DNA of 64,000 nt from Formicarius rufipectus (taxonomy: Eukaryota; Chordata; Aves; Passeriformes; Formicariidae). A program made the translations under genes and the position numbers. Position 1 is the first letter of the stretch. Every line of letters begins with the position of its first letter. Positions 37,024 to 48,500 of this stretch are shown one piece after another. The DNA lies in the NCBI GenBank assembly GCA_013399695.1, contig VXAU01000295.1:29668-93667 (forward strand), in the 5' to 3' direction. The notes below the pieces were generated by a model. It searched no databases. It worked only from the letters and a program-made list of their open reading frames with translations, and was not told the DNA's origin.

Positions 37024-39109
37024 ATATGGATAACACAGTCCCTGTACTCAAGCTAAACTTGCTGGTGTAAATTCTTTTGCCAGACCTTTGGGTTTTAAGC
37101 ATATTGAGCTCTCATGTTTGCTGTGAGGTTCACTTATTTAACCACTTCTTCTATTAGTAATATATTAACATCATGATAGATTTTGTGGCTTGTGAAATCA
37201 ATTTGCTTGATTTTGCTTTAGGCAGAGATCAATAATATATTGTAATGGTATATGGATTCTCAAGAAAACAAAAACCTAAAGAAAAAAACAAAACAAAACA
37301 GTCAATACTTTTAACTGGCATTCTCTTTTATTAAAATTTATGTGCAGAGAAAATCAAATAGAATTTTTAAATGGATGGTTTTGTTGAGAAGGAAAAAAAA
37401 AAGTGTTATTTTTTTGATCGTACTTATCATTCTCAATGTGGCAGGATTCCAGAGACACCATATCTAGCACGGTATGAAATGCAATTGTTCTGAAACTATT
37501 AAATGATGAGAAACTATAATTTTCAAAATTTCAAGAGATGATTCAATTGTCACAAATCAAAGAGAGAAAAATGGAAAAATCTTTTTATCTTCCTAAGAGA
37601 TTAGGTATTTCCTTCTAATTAAGTCAAACAATATTATTGAAAATTGCTTAATTGGACTAACTTTTCAAAGTAATAAAAGCAACTTCATATTGTTGGTACT
37701 GTTCACTTCCTGAATAAATTCAACCCGAGTCTTCTCAAAAGTGTGTACTATGAAATATTGAATGCTTTCCCTATAATGCAGGAGTAACATAATGAAATAC
37801 ACAAGAGAGGATGAAAGTAATGGCTCTTTGGTTTTTTTTTCAGAAGAATTAAAACTTTTCAGTGACAACCACTGAAAGTGACCTAAAAATAACCTTCAGA
37901 TGTTTTTTCAGTCTATATCCATAAAATTATGAAGCATGGAACTTCTTTTTGAATACTCTATTGAAAAGAAAATACATTAGGAAAATAAATAAGAATTTAT
38001 AACTGAATAACTTTGTGTATGGGTAGCCTATTTTATTCAGTGGCTCAGATTATAAATCAGTGATCAGGAACATACTATTGAAAATGGCAATATGAATTGT
38101 GATATAGCTAATCCTTTCAACTGAGCTAGAACTAAAAAAAAGCATTATGCATTCTTCCTATACAAATACAGATTTGCTCTAAGGAATTTCAAGTAGTGAC
38201 ATTACATCTTTAAAACATATATTATCAAAGGAAAGGATGAAGAAAGCAGTAACATCTATAATAATGTTTTATGCTAAAAGTAATGTTATGTAATGCTGTA
38301 ATCTAAATAAACAATAAGTACATAGAAAAGTACATTCCCTCTCCTGATTGCTAACCACTAGTTGTTAATCACTTGTGGTAGTTTGCATAGTGTAGTATAT
38401 GAAGTAATATAATTCTTCTGAATGACTTATCTGAAGGATGCTTTTCCCAAGAGACTGGGAAAATGTAGTGACAGTTGTTGGCTTTCCTTAAACTTCAGAT
38501 TTTGTGAAAACTGCACCATCTGGACCAAATAATTTTAAATTACCACTTTAAGCAAGATAAATTGAAATATTATTTCACGAGTGCAAAAAAAAAGCATTTT
38601 CAGTGTATTGGTTATATGAATAGGTATTGAACATATGTCTATGTGACTGATTCTGTCAAAAGGCATAAAATACAGTCATTCCTATATGAGGCCTAAGAAC
38701 TGCAGCTGAAATAATTCTGTATCTCAGTTTCACAGTTTAATAACTTCAGAAAGGGGAGATAAGGGAGAAGGGATGAAGAGGTGGGCTTCACTTCATCCTT
38801 TGATGAAGTGTTTCATTTGCTGAACTCAATTTTTGTTAAAATTGATGTTAAAAATGATGTATTCATATTTGTGCTTGTTAACTTCAGCCTCGTGTCATCT
38901 GACACTAAAAGGTTACAGACAACTCTGACTTCATGAGTTTGTATCACTAAATCCGTACATAATGTCAGATATTTTTGCCATGGCATCACACCGATTACAC
39001 AAGCCGGTTAAGTATGAAGATGGTCCAAGTCTTTTCCTCTATGTCCTACAGTGACTGTTTCTTTCATGTTTAATACCAACATTTTTCTTTTTCTTTGATA
39101 CTAAAAGTA
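37024..39109. other. Unique AT-rich DNA
   Basis: No gene recognised. A minor CAAAA-rich patch lies at 37262-37300. Confidence 0.55.
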
Positions 39110-39699
39110 GGTAATCTAGATCTATCTGTAAGGTTGCACCTGACATGACTGAGAGGGTTCTGATGTGAGATTGGACTGTGTAGGGGTTCCCATGACCACA
39201 AATACCTGAGCACAACCCTGTGTGGACCCAGGGGCCCTCGGCAGCCAGTCAGAAGAATAAGGATGGTGGCAGGAGTATCTGAGGGGGATTTAAATGTTTC
39301 CACAGTGATCTGGAGTGCAGCTAACAGGGATGTGGCAAACAGGGGTGTGGCACAGAAGTGAAGGATTGGCTTGGCAGTGAGGGCATGGCATGGCAGTTCA
39401 CACAGGTAGAATGAGCAGGAAAGGCTCCTCTCTGATCATGTGGATACAGTCAATAGAGACAGTAAACTGACTCAGAAACTGGTAAGGTAGAGCAGAGATC
39501 TTTTCAGCCCTAGTCTTTTTAGCATATTAGTTTATGCTTCCTCAGTTTTTGTGATTATGCATCCCAGGATGGCTATATGCCCCTTTTCTGATTCACTAGG
39601 GTTGCTTTTTCTTGTTACTGTTTCAAAGCAGTTGTTCTAATAAAATTCATTGTTATATCAATAACTTAGTGGCTTTTTGCTTTAATAGACCCCAAGGGA
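39110..39699 (+). other. GC-richer segment, possibly ERV-derived
   Basis: Composition rises compared with both sides and short repeats appear ('aacagggatgtggca', 'aacaggggtgtggca', 'gggcatggcatggcag'). It directly precedes the LTR piece at 39700. It may be the LTR's upstream part or internal retroviral leader, but no gag, primer site or protein frame was recognised. Confidence 0.3.
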
Positions 39700-40230
39700 T
39701 CCTTTAAAAATGAACCTGTTGCCCTACCTCATAGGGAAGTCACAATACCACACTGGAGCAGTTCATCCCTGAAGGACTGGAGAAGTTCATGGAAGACTGT
39801 CTCCCAAAGGAAGGACCAAAAGCTGGAGCAGAGGAAGAGTGTGAGTTCTTCCTCTGTGGAGAAAGGAGCAGCAGAGACAATGTGTGATGGTAACACCCAT
39901 TCCCTGTTTCCCGATGCCACTTGTGGGTAGGAAGTAGAGAAACAGGAATAAAGTTAAGAGCTTGATGGAGGGAGAGGTGAGGGAAATGTGTTTTTAGTAT
40001 TTGTTTTACTTCTCATTATCTTACTCAGATTTGATTGCTAATAAATTAAATTAATTTCCTCAGAGTGAGTCTGTTTTGCCCAGGACAGTAAGATCTGAGT
40101 GATATCTCCTTGCCCTTATCTCAACTCATGTGTCTTTCATTGTATTTTCTCTTCGCTGTCTGGTTGTGGAGGGGAGTGCATTGAGCAGTTTTGGTGGTCA
40201 TTTGGCACCCAGACAGGGTCAACACACCAC
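39700..40230 (+). mobile_element. GC-rich avian ERV LTR, 3' part (plus strand)
   Basis: In order: 'tggagcagttcatccctgaa', 'ggagaagttcatggaagact' with 'gtctcccaaaggaaggacc', 'gctggagcagaggaagagtg', 'ggagcagcagagacaatgtg' and 'ttctcattatcttactcaga'. AATAAA (40040-40045) is followed by 'ttaaattaatttcc', 'gtctgttttgcccaggacag' and 'tggcacccagacagggtcaa'. This is the known 3' half of a widespread bird LTR, including its polyadenylation signal and U5. The 5' half is diverged or missing. It is in opposite orientation to the related piece at 33170-33800. Confidence 0.75.
40040..40045 (+). promoter_or_regulatory. AATAAA polyadenylation signal in LTR
   Basis: Hexamer at the conserved position 'gctaataaattaaa' of this LTR family, about 190 bp before its 3' end. 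Confidence 0.5.
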
Positions 40231-42000
40231 TTAAGTTTAGAATATTGACCTCATTATATGACAGATAAGCACTTTGCTACAACTGAGTTTCAAACTGCAC
40301 AACTTTTTGTAGCCTCTTTAGCTTTGTCTATTAGAGTTCCTTCTGCTAGATGCCATTTGAACAGTCACTTTTTATTCCCTGTCATTTAATGAACCTTTCG
40401 CATAATCCCTATTCTTTCTCTTATCTTTCTTTCTCTATCCTATGCCATGGTACTTTACCTTCTATCTTTTTTCTAGCCTTAATTTTCTTCCTTTTTGATA
40501 ACAGTGATACATTCCTTTTCTGTTTGTCATAGTGACAAGTTCCTTATCTCTATCAAAAATTAATGAAATAAAAATTAATACTTTATAGTATTCTAAAATG
40601 CATGCCTTAAATACACCAATAAAGACATATTTTTTCCATTAAAAACAAACACTCAAGTTAAAAGTCTTAACTAGAAAAACTAGGCTAGAGCAGTCAGAAT
40701 TAATGAAATTAATTAACAAATCACAGGTGGTACAGTAAAGACACTAAAAACTTGTCTCACAACAAATAGGAAGAGAAATGTTTCAATCAGCTAGATATCT
40801 TAATTCAGCTTCCCACTGTAATCAAAGAAACCCATCAAAGACATGCTGGTTCAGGCACAACTCACTATAAGTTTTCTGCTTTTCATTCCTCCCCTTCTCC
40901 ACCTTTATTCTGCTTTTCACACCTGGGAAACTCAGTAATATTTTAAGGTTTAATGACGATGTTTTCTCTACATTCAATAATTCCATTTGAATAATGGTCT
41001 GCATAGTGCTACAAAATTGAGTATGGTAATGTTGCCTTGCCACCTGAGGCAGTAGAGTTCACTTCTCCAAAGAAAGAAATTTTCATTTGACAGGCTTATA
41101 AAGGTTATTCTTGAGCTCCTGCAGGGCACTTGTACCTGTTACACTCGTGACATATAAACCAAAAGTGTGTAGATCTAATTAGTCAGAGGTAGAATTGTAA
41201 GCAATACTGATTTATGAATATTTCCCACTTGTAACACTATTTGTTTGGACAAAATAAATTGTTACTTGTATAATTTAATCTCTGTGATTCCTTAGTTATC
41301 TTTGTTCAGAAATATAATAACCCTGGTTTATTACAACTGAAAATTTCCAACTGCAGACATCTGAAACATTTTTTTCTTCATGTGTATATACAGATGTCTA
41401 TGATTGCTCTGGGAAGATGAAACCCGAGGCTTAGAGGTCTTATACAGGAGGAATGAAACCAGATCAGCTCCTGACTGGAGATTGCTTGTGATGTTATGAA
41501 AATTAACACTAGCTAGTTGCCAGTAATTCATCTGTTCTTATACAAACTAATTTCTGTGATCTCTAACCCCAAGCAAGCCTGAGAGTATTAAAAGCATCAC
41601 AGTCCTGTAGGCTGTATCCTTTTGAAAGTGAGATATTTCTAATCATTTTAATTGCTTTCCCCTTGACCTTTTCATTTCTGCCATAGCTGTCTTAAAACAC
41701 ACTGATCTTTAGTCAATATTCTATGTGTTGGTACATCATAACTTCTATTTTGTCATCTCTTTATTGATACCTTGATTTATTTTTCTGCTAAAGTTTGCAA
41801 GACTTCCATTTATACCATTATTTTGTAACTGTGCCAGCATGACCACTGATGTCTAAATAACTTTGCCAGAATTATCACCACGGAAGACGGATTATACTGA
41901 CAAAGAGGGGAAAAGAGCATCAGTAAGTAAGAGGCCAGAAGATGACTACTTTTGATCACACTAGAGTTCTAGAGCAACTCTTACATATTTTTCTCAAATA
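40231..42000. other. Unique AT-rich DNA
   Basis: No gene or repeat family recognised. Confidence 0.55.
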
Positions 42001-42130
42001 GCAAGTGATAGGATGAGAGGCAATGGGTTCAAGTTGCATCAAGGGAGGTTAAGATTGGAAAATAAAGTTGTCTGAAACCACTGTCAAATACTCACTAGAA
42101 AATATTTCTCTTGGGAAAGAACTTTTAAAG
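42001..42130 (+). mobile_element. CR1 LINE fragment (sense)
   Basis: 'gcaagtgataggatgagagg', 'caatgggttcaagttgcatc' and 'aagggaggttaagattgga' read as the sense strand of the CR1 region that lies just inside the 3' end. The rest of the 3' tail is lost. It is the only plus-oriented CR1 piece noticed. Confidence 0.75.
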
Positions 42131-44782
42131 TGGAAGGTAACGATTTGGGGGAAATTTCTACATCCAAGAACACAAACCAAGAACACTGAAGCTGAACTGG
42201 AGTCTCTTTCTCAGGAGTATTAGACACGAGTTTTGATTCATTCAAATGACTTTGCTATTCCTTCCTTGGAGAATACTTTCCTATTTCTGTGTTTGGAACA
42301 CATCAACTATCTCCTCTTGGCTTCATGTACAACAGTAAATTACAGCAAATTTATTACAAATCAAGCAGAATAGTTCATGAGATAAACCTCCCTAGCTCAC
42401 TCCAAATAGAAAATTTGGCAAAATTAAGGACTTTGTGAAACAGAAATTTGCATTATATTAATAACTATAAGGATTTAGGATTTAGAAATGCTAAACATAT
42501 GTACACAAATAATACATAGAGACATAAGGATTAAGAAATATTTATAAGGATTTAGGAAATTTTTTTTTTCAATATTCATCCCATTTGTAAAATATATTTA
42601 TTCTTTATAACATAGGAACTTTTGTGTACTTTAGAATTTCAAAAACGTGTAGATGGATGAACTTAACAGTAAAACTGAAACAGAACTGGTCTGTCTGATG
42701 AATTAAACCTCTTTCTATATGACATAATTAATTCTACAGGCATCTGTGAAAAGTAATCTGAAACAGAATAATTTAGGAATGTGTTTTTAAAAATATGAGT
42801 ATAGCAACTGAACATATCATCTTCTGGTGACTCAGAAAATTAAAGTGCAGTCTTTAAAAATGCTGAATTATGAACAAGGGGGTACAAATAAGAGGTTAGA
42901 ATGGAATAATGAAGGATAATGGAAAATGCAACATATGAAGTAATCAATGCAGAAGCGAATATTGTATTCAGCAACTTCACAATTAGAATAGCTTAGAATG
43001 GCAAAATATACGCATTAGTAAATCTAAAAAGAGAGAAATTGAAGTTGACTGGTGTGTTTGAAGTTGTCTTCCCTGTTATTCTATCACCCAGTAACAACTG
43101 TCTGCTTTGGGAGTCTCAAAAATGCTTAGAGTTGACAATGGCTCAGTCTTAAAAAAAAAAAAGTCACAATCAGGATCTTATGAAACTTATAGTCATTGAA
43201 CACTAAAGGCATATAGCATCAGTTGAAAGTTGAACTGACACTTTATGAGTGGCAATTTTTCACTGGATTTTCATTGTCATTCAAATTGATTGTTTCATGT
43301 TGAATGAAACATAACTGGTGTTTCAAGTCTTCAGGATGCACTGCAATAATTAATTTTAAGACCACAAGACTGTGAACTGTCACATGTTGCCTCTTAGCTT
43401 GTCTGATTTTCCATGCAGTCAAACATGAACTATTATCACTAATGAAATTTTAATGTTCAAGTGGACATACAAAACAAAACTGGATATAAGAGATGTGACG
43501 AAAAATGCCCCGAAAAGTGGTTAATAAAAATTTATTTGACCAACTGTAAGGAAGAGAATTCTCTCTCCCTGTTTTTTGTTATTTTTTTGGTTGTTTCTCT
43601 GGTTTTCTGTGCTTTCTGTGGGATTTTTTGTTGTTGTTTCGGTTTTGTTTGTTTGGTTGGTTTGGCGTTTGTTTGTTTGTTGGTCTGGTATTTTTTGTTT
43701 GTTTGGGGGTTTATTTTTGTTTTTAATCCCTAGTTAATATCTCTCTTTCCAGGACACTGTAGTTCTACTGAAGAATCTGTTCTAATGGCATAATTCACTC
43801 CCTGTCTGCACTGCTCAGTGAGTGCATCAAAACTACCAGGGCCTAGATATTAAGAGGCTTATTCAAACTTTGCATATTATTGTCAAGTGTGTCCACTTGT
43901 GGAAACTGCTGGCTCCATTAAGTGTATTTTGCCTACAAAGCAGGACAAATATATCAGTAAATTAGATTAAAGCTGTGATACATTGTTATGCCAGCTTTGC
44001 TTTTGAGATGGTATTGTTTTTTGATTGCCCCTATTTACAGCCATAGAAACATAGTGATTTATGAAGTGAAGGGGCAGAGATTCATATTAAAATATATGTT
44101 CTGGTATCTTAAGAAGTCCATCTGTTTATGGAAATAAATTTACTTAGAGTGAGCTTTCTAGTTTTGTTACATTATAGTGTGAGGAGTTTGGTATTGGTTC
44201 ATTTGACATATTCAACATAACACCAGAAAAGCTGCTTCCAGATTCATCAGAATTCCATTTCAGAGATTAAAGTAAAATGTACAAGTATTTATTTTTTCCT
44301 GGAAATACACTACAAAAATTAGTTTCGCCATAATCAAACAAACAAAATCAATAGTTCCTACTATTGACTGGAGTAATTTCCATAATTGTCTTAAGTTCCA
44401 TAAGGAAATAACAAATATAAATCAGTGCAGATTGTTTTTTAACTTATTATTGAAATTTTAGTGTAATCTTTTAAATCTATTTTTAAAAGAGTAGCAAGAC
44501 TTTTCAATACTTATATTCAAAAGGGAATATATTACTAACAAGATTTTTGATTTACGAACTCTATTAAACATTGACTTTTATTTTTCCCAAATGCCATAAA
44601 GATTTTGAATTGAGATGTTTTTCCACTTATAATAGGAAGATTACACAGAGATAAAGAATAATGAAACCAATTGGATGGATAATAACTTGGCCTGACTATT
44701 TGAAACTGATTTTCTGTAGATGCTCTTCTTGTGTAGGATCATGTTCTCCTAGATAGGCACTGCAATTTCCTATGTGGCAAAA
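42131..44782. other. Unique AT-rich DNA
   Basis: No gene recognised. 'tataaggatttagga' occurs twice about 70 bp apart (near 42468 and 42542), a short local duplication. Confidence 0.5.
43571..43727. repeat. TTTG-rich low-complexity tract
   Basis: T runs with GTTT, GGTT and GTT units. A plus-strand frame of 90 codons through it is Phe/Val/Cys/Leu-rich purely from composition. Reverse-strand counterpart of the AAAC-rich tracts. Confidence 0.85.
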
Positions 44783-45173
44783 TGACCTGGTCATAGTAGT
44801 CGGGACCAGTTTGTCACTGTGTGAGTGTGGCCAGGGCTGATTATTCTACAGCCACTATGTCATTTTCTCATGAACTGGTAATAACGGTTTGTTGGCAGCA
44901 GCTGCCCAGGGCACACTTAACAGCTCAGGCTACACGCTGGGTGTTAATGAACTCTGTGAGAGAGGAAAGTTTCCTATCTTCGTACCAATGACTCAGGTGT
45001 GATAACTCCCCTTCGGGGAGTCATTAGCACCTTCAGACCCACCTGAGGGGTCATGTCTTGATGATGGGTCATCAGGGATTCCCAAAATATGCTATGACTC
45101 ACAGAATATATCACCCATTATGAAACTCCCTGCCCTGGGGAAGGTACTAGGTGTTCCCATCTCAACCAAAGCA

Positions 45174-45180
45174 TATATAA
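45174..45180 (+). promoter_or_regulatory. TATA box of LTR copy D
   Basis: TATATAA at the U3/R boundary, at the matching position to the TATA box of copy C. Confidence 0.6.
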
Positions 45181-45461
45181 TCTTGGGGTTTGGGGACTTC
45201 TGGTACCACTCATCAGATCCAGAGGAGGACCAGGACCTCAACAGGGCTGTGACGGCCCCTCTTAACCAAACTGCATCCATCATCCTCATCAACAGGTTTC
45301 TTCTTTCTTTCTTTTTACGTTGTGTTCAGGGGACCATGTGGTGCTCAGTACAGGAGTTGGTGAGTTCCATTCTACTTGTACCTCATGGTGCTGGGTGTGC
45401 ATCTGTTTTTGTGGGTAAAATGGATTTTTCCTCTGTATCAGTGTATTTATTGTGCTCTTTA

Positions 45462-45467
45462 AATAAA
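45462..45467 (+). promoter_or_regulatory. AATAAA polyadenylation signal of LTR copy D
   Basis: AATAAA about 75 bp before the LTR end. Copies A-C have ATTAAA at the matching place. Confidence 0.55.
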
Positions 45468-45547
45468 ATAGTGTTTCTGACCTTGTAATCGCTTTCTGAG
45501 TTGGGTTTGTTTCTCCTGCTGGTTTACCTTTAAACCAGCACACAAAA

Positions 45548-48500
45548 TTTAGCATTCTTCAAAAAAATGCAAGTCATATTAAGAGAGATTCTGTCCTGTT
45601 GAAAATACTGATCACAACAATTCTCTGGTAGCCTTCTCTTGTGATTTATTTGCTTGAAAATTTATTAAAACTCACATTTGGAATTAAAAAAAATTTCACC
45701 AAAGAAAACATATTTCCTGTACTTCAATAGAGATTACATGTGTCCTATTTTTTAAGGCTATCTCCTGTAAATATCTGTATTGGTATGAGAAGTCATATTG
45801 ATGTGAGAAGGGATGAGGATACAGTGCACTGTCTGTTTCTGCTCTTGGTTTCCTTGCTGCCTCCTCAGCTCCAGAGAGAATACTGGACAGTGACAATGTG
45901 TGTTATGGGCAACTGCAACCCTAAATTGTGGCATCTGCAGAGCTGACACCATGATACCACATGCATGTTGACCCACTCTAAGATCTCATCTAATCAGTAA
46001 TTGTTTGGTTTACTCTGGATTGCGCTCAGAGATACAATATTCTTTGTTCAGTTCAGATTAAGAAAAATATGTCTGAACTATGATGTTCCACTCTGTTTTT
46101 CACTTCTTTTGCACCCAAACCAGTTACTCCTGAGAAAGCTGTACAAACCATGTCTCATTATTTTAGGTTTGGTAGGCCTTTGGAGAACTTGTCTGAGGAA
46201 AACAGCACATGCATGGATACATCCAGTGTTTATTGTCTTAAAAAGGCAACTTCAACTCAAACAAGATATTATAACTCATGTTGTGCAAAAAGAACATTTG
46301 CCACAGACAGAATGAACCTTAAAACTCATGCACATAGATGGCATTATTCAAGGACAAAAGGAAATGTGGCTATACTTTGAAATCCTTCTGTTTCAGCTCA
46401 CATTTTTAATTCTTTACAAACCTGTGTTAAGAATGTATTTAAACCTTTTCTTTCTAATACTTATCCCAAAAATGATTGACAAGTGAAGGTACAGAGTATT
46501 TTTTGTCTTGCAAAATATGGAAAGAAAAGGAAAAAGAAACAAACCTTTATAAAACCTGTCAGTGATAGCATTTTTTTTAAGCTTGATATCTGTGTCTAAA
46601 AATCAAAGTCCCACTAGATAAAGGTAAAAGTCACTTAACTGACAATTCCTGAGTGACTGAAAACTGGCATCTGTTCTTTATAGGTTCATCTTTGAGATTT
46701 CTCACTCGAAAACAGCAGTAGAGAAGACTGTATTATAGCAGTACTAAATAATAGACTGTTCTGTGACATTCAAAGGTCTGAAGCTCCCCGTGGAACTAAT
46801 GACATTTGTACAGCAAGTCAGGCTGCTTCTACAAAGGAGGATGGTGGAAGCAGGAAAATGATAGATTTTTGACAGAATGTTAACCCTAACTTGCCAGATT
46901 TTCTGAAAGATAACTACAAATAAGAGAGCTCTAATAACACTCCTAAAAAAGGGCCAGAGTTTTAGGTAAATTTTAAACTGGTACACTTCCACTGATTTTG
47001 ATGTTCACAACTGATGTTCTGTCACTGACACTTGAAAGAAAGGAAATTAAGGCCGTATTGTTGTGCTCTGATGATAGATCAGTAAGGTATTTTTTCATGA
47101 AGGCATAATGAAGCATTTTATTAAGGACAATTACTTTTCCTTGTCACTGCAACACTTGAAACAGTGAAATGATTTCTCTCTTTTTTGTTTTTCTTTTTTT
47201 ATTTTTTTAAACTGGCTGACTCATCTGAAAATGTAAAAAGTTTCTCTGGGCTTGTTTGAAGCAAATATGGATAGTTCAGCCATTAAGCAGAGTCATTGCC
47301 TCCAAATGAGATCTCTTCCTATATTCAGTCCACTTTTCTACTGGAGAAATATTAAGGGGGAATTAGATTCTGAGCTTTTCTCACCCAGGAGATGATTTGA
47401 CCTTACATGGCATGAATGACCTCAGTTCAGTGTTGGAACACATGCAGGAAAAGAATGGAAAAGACTCTTCACCTCTCCGGTTGAACATGAGCAAAGTTGC
47501 ATCTGGGAACTTAAGAGCCACAGGGAAAGAAAGCAAGTGGGCAAGAACAACTTGTTTAAGAAGAATTCAGTTCCAGATTTCATACTTGGTTGTATTTTAT
47601 ATCTGCATCTCCTTGGCTAACCCTCCTTACTTTCTTCTGTGTAGGACAGTGTAACTTCAAGCCAAGGGTTATGAATTTATGTCTCCACTATCACACAATC
47701 CTGATGCTAAAGTCTTTTATTTCTGCAGTATGGGACTCATATTATTTCAAAACATGATAAGTCTGCTGCTGCAAAAAAAAACACCAAAAATGACACTGAA
47801 GTACTTATAGGAAGACACTTTGTTCTGCTGCTTTCTACCACCCACTGTCTGCTGCAGCTGTCTGTGTGGATTGGCACAATGACCCGCTTTGTAGACTTTA
47901 GGGATTTAAACAGAATTGAGCAGCTATCTGTCTAAAGTTGTACAGCACGAGAACTCAGCTGGAAGAAGAACATTATCTTCTCAACAGGGCATTTAAATCT
48001 GTGTTTAAGCACTCAGGCAATTTCTGCTTCAAGAAACTGGAGAGTTAGGCAGTGTTAAAAGTAGATGCCTCTTATTACTGTCTGAATCTTGAACTGAAAG
48101 CCCAAATTCCCAATTGAGATATTCCCCAGGGTTGTATTTAGCCCCATGGGCAGGTAGCATTACCTACCTGCACTTGCTATGACTGTCACCTCGAAACCTC
48201 CTCAAGATTCCTCACCCTGAATGTAGGCAGGGAGAGAACTGAGACTTACACCACAGGGGCTTTTAGAGAGGTTTTTAAATCTCATAAGCACTAACAGTAT
48301 TTCACTAGAATTACAAAAGATATAAAGAGGAGGATTTATTGTGCATTATTAATAATTTGTCCCTTTAGGTTTAGCCTATACTCTGAAAGCCTTTTAAAGC
48401 AACATTGTGCACTGTTTGGCTAACGGAGTAATAAGGTATGTTTGGGGCAGGGATAAGCATTTAAATCGAACCAGTTGTTATATCTCTTCAACTATACACT

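Larger units (their letters stand above)
44783..45542 (+). mobile_element. Solo LTR, family A-D, copy D (plus strand)
   Basis: 760 bp from TGACCTGGTCATAG to CCAGCACA with a perfect 5-bp target duplication, caaaa at 44778-44782 and 45543-45547. TATATAA is at 45174-45180 and AATAAA at 45462-45467. The 9-bp terminal hairpin stem is intact (45518-45539). This copy defines the family ends best. It has a private 7-bp palindrome, ACTCCCC-TTC-GGGGAGT, at 45005-45021. The plus-strand frame of 122 codons inside (45120-45488) is LTR sequence, not a gene. Confidence 0.93.

Noticed and set aside
45120..45488. 122-codon frame in LTR copy D, and the 70-106-codon minus frames in copies A and B
   Set aside because: They are parts of related LTRs. 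Similarity of the conceptual peptides between A and B comes from LTR relatedness, and the frames cross the TATA and polyadenylation regions.
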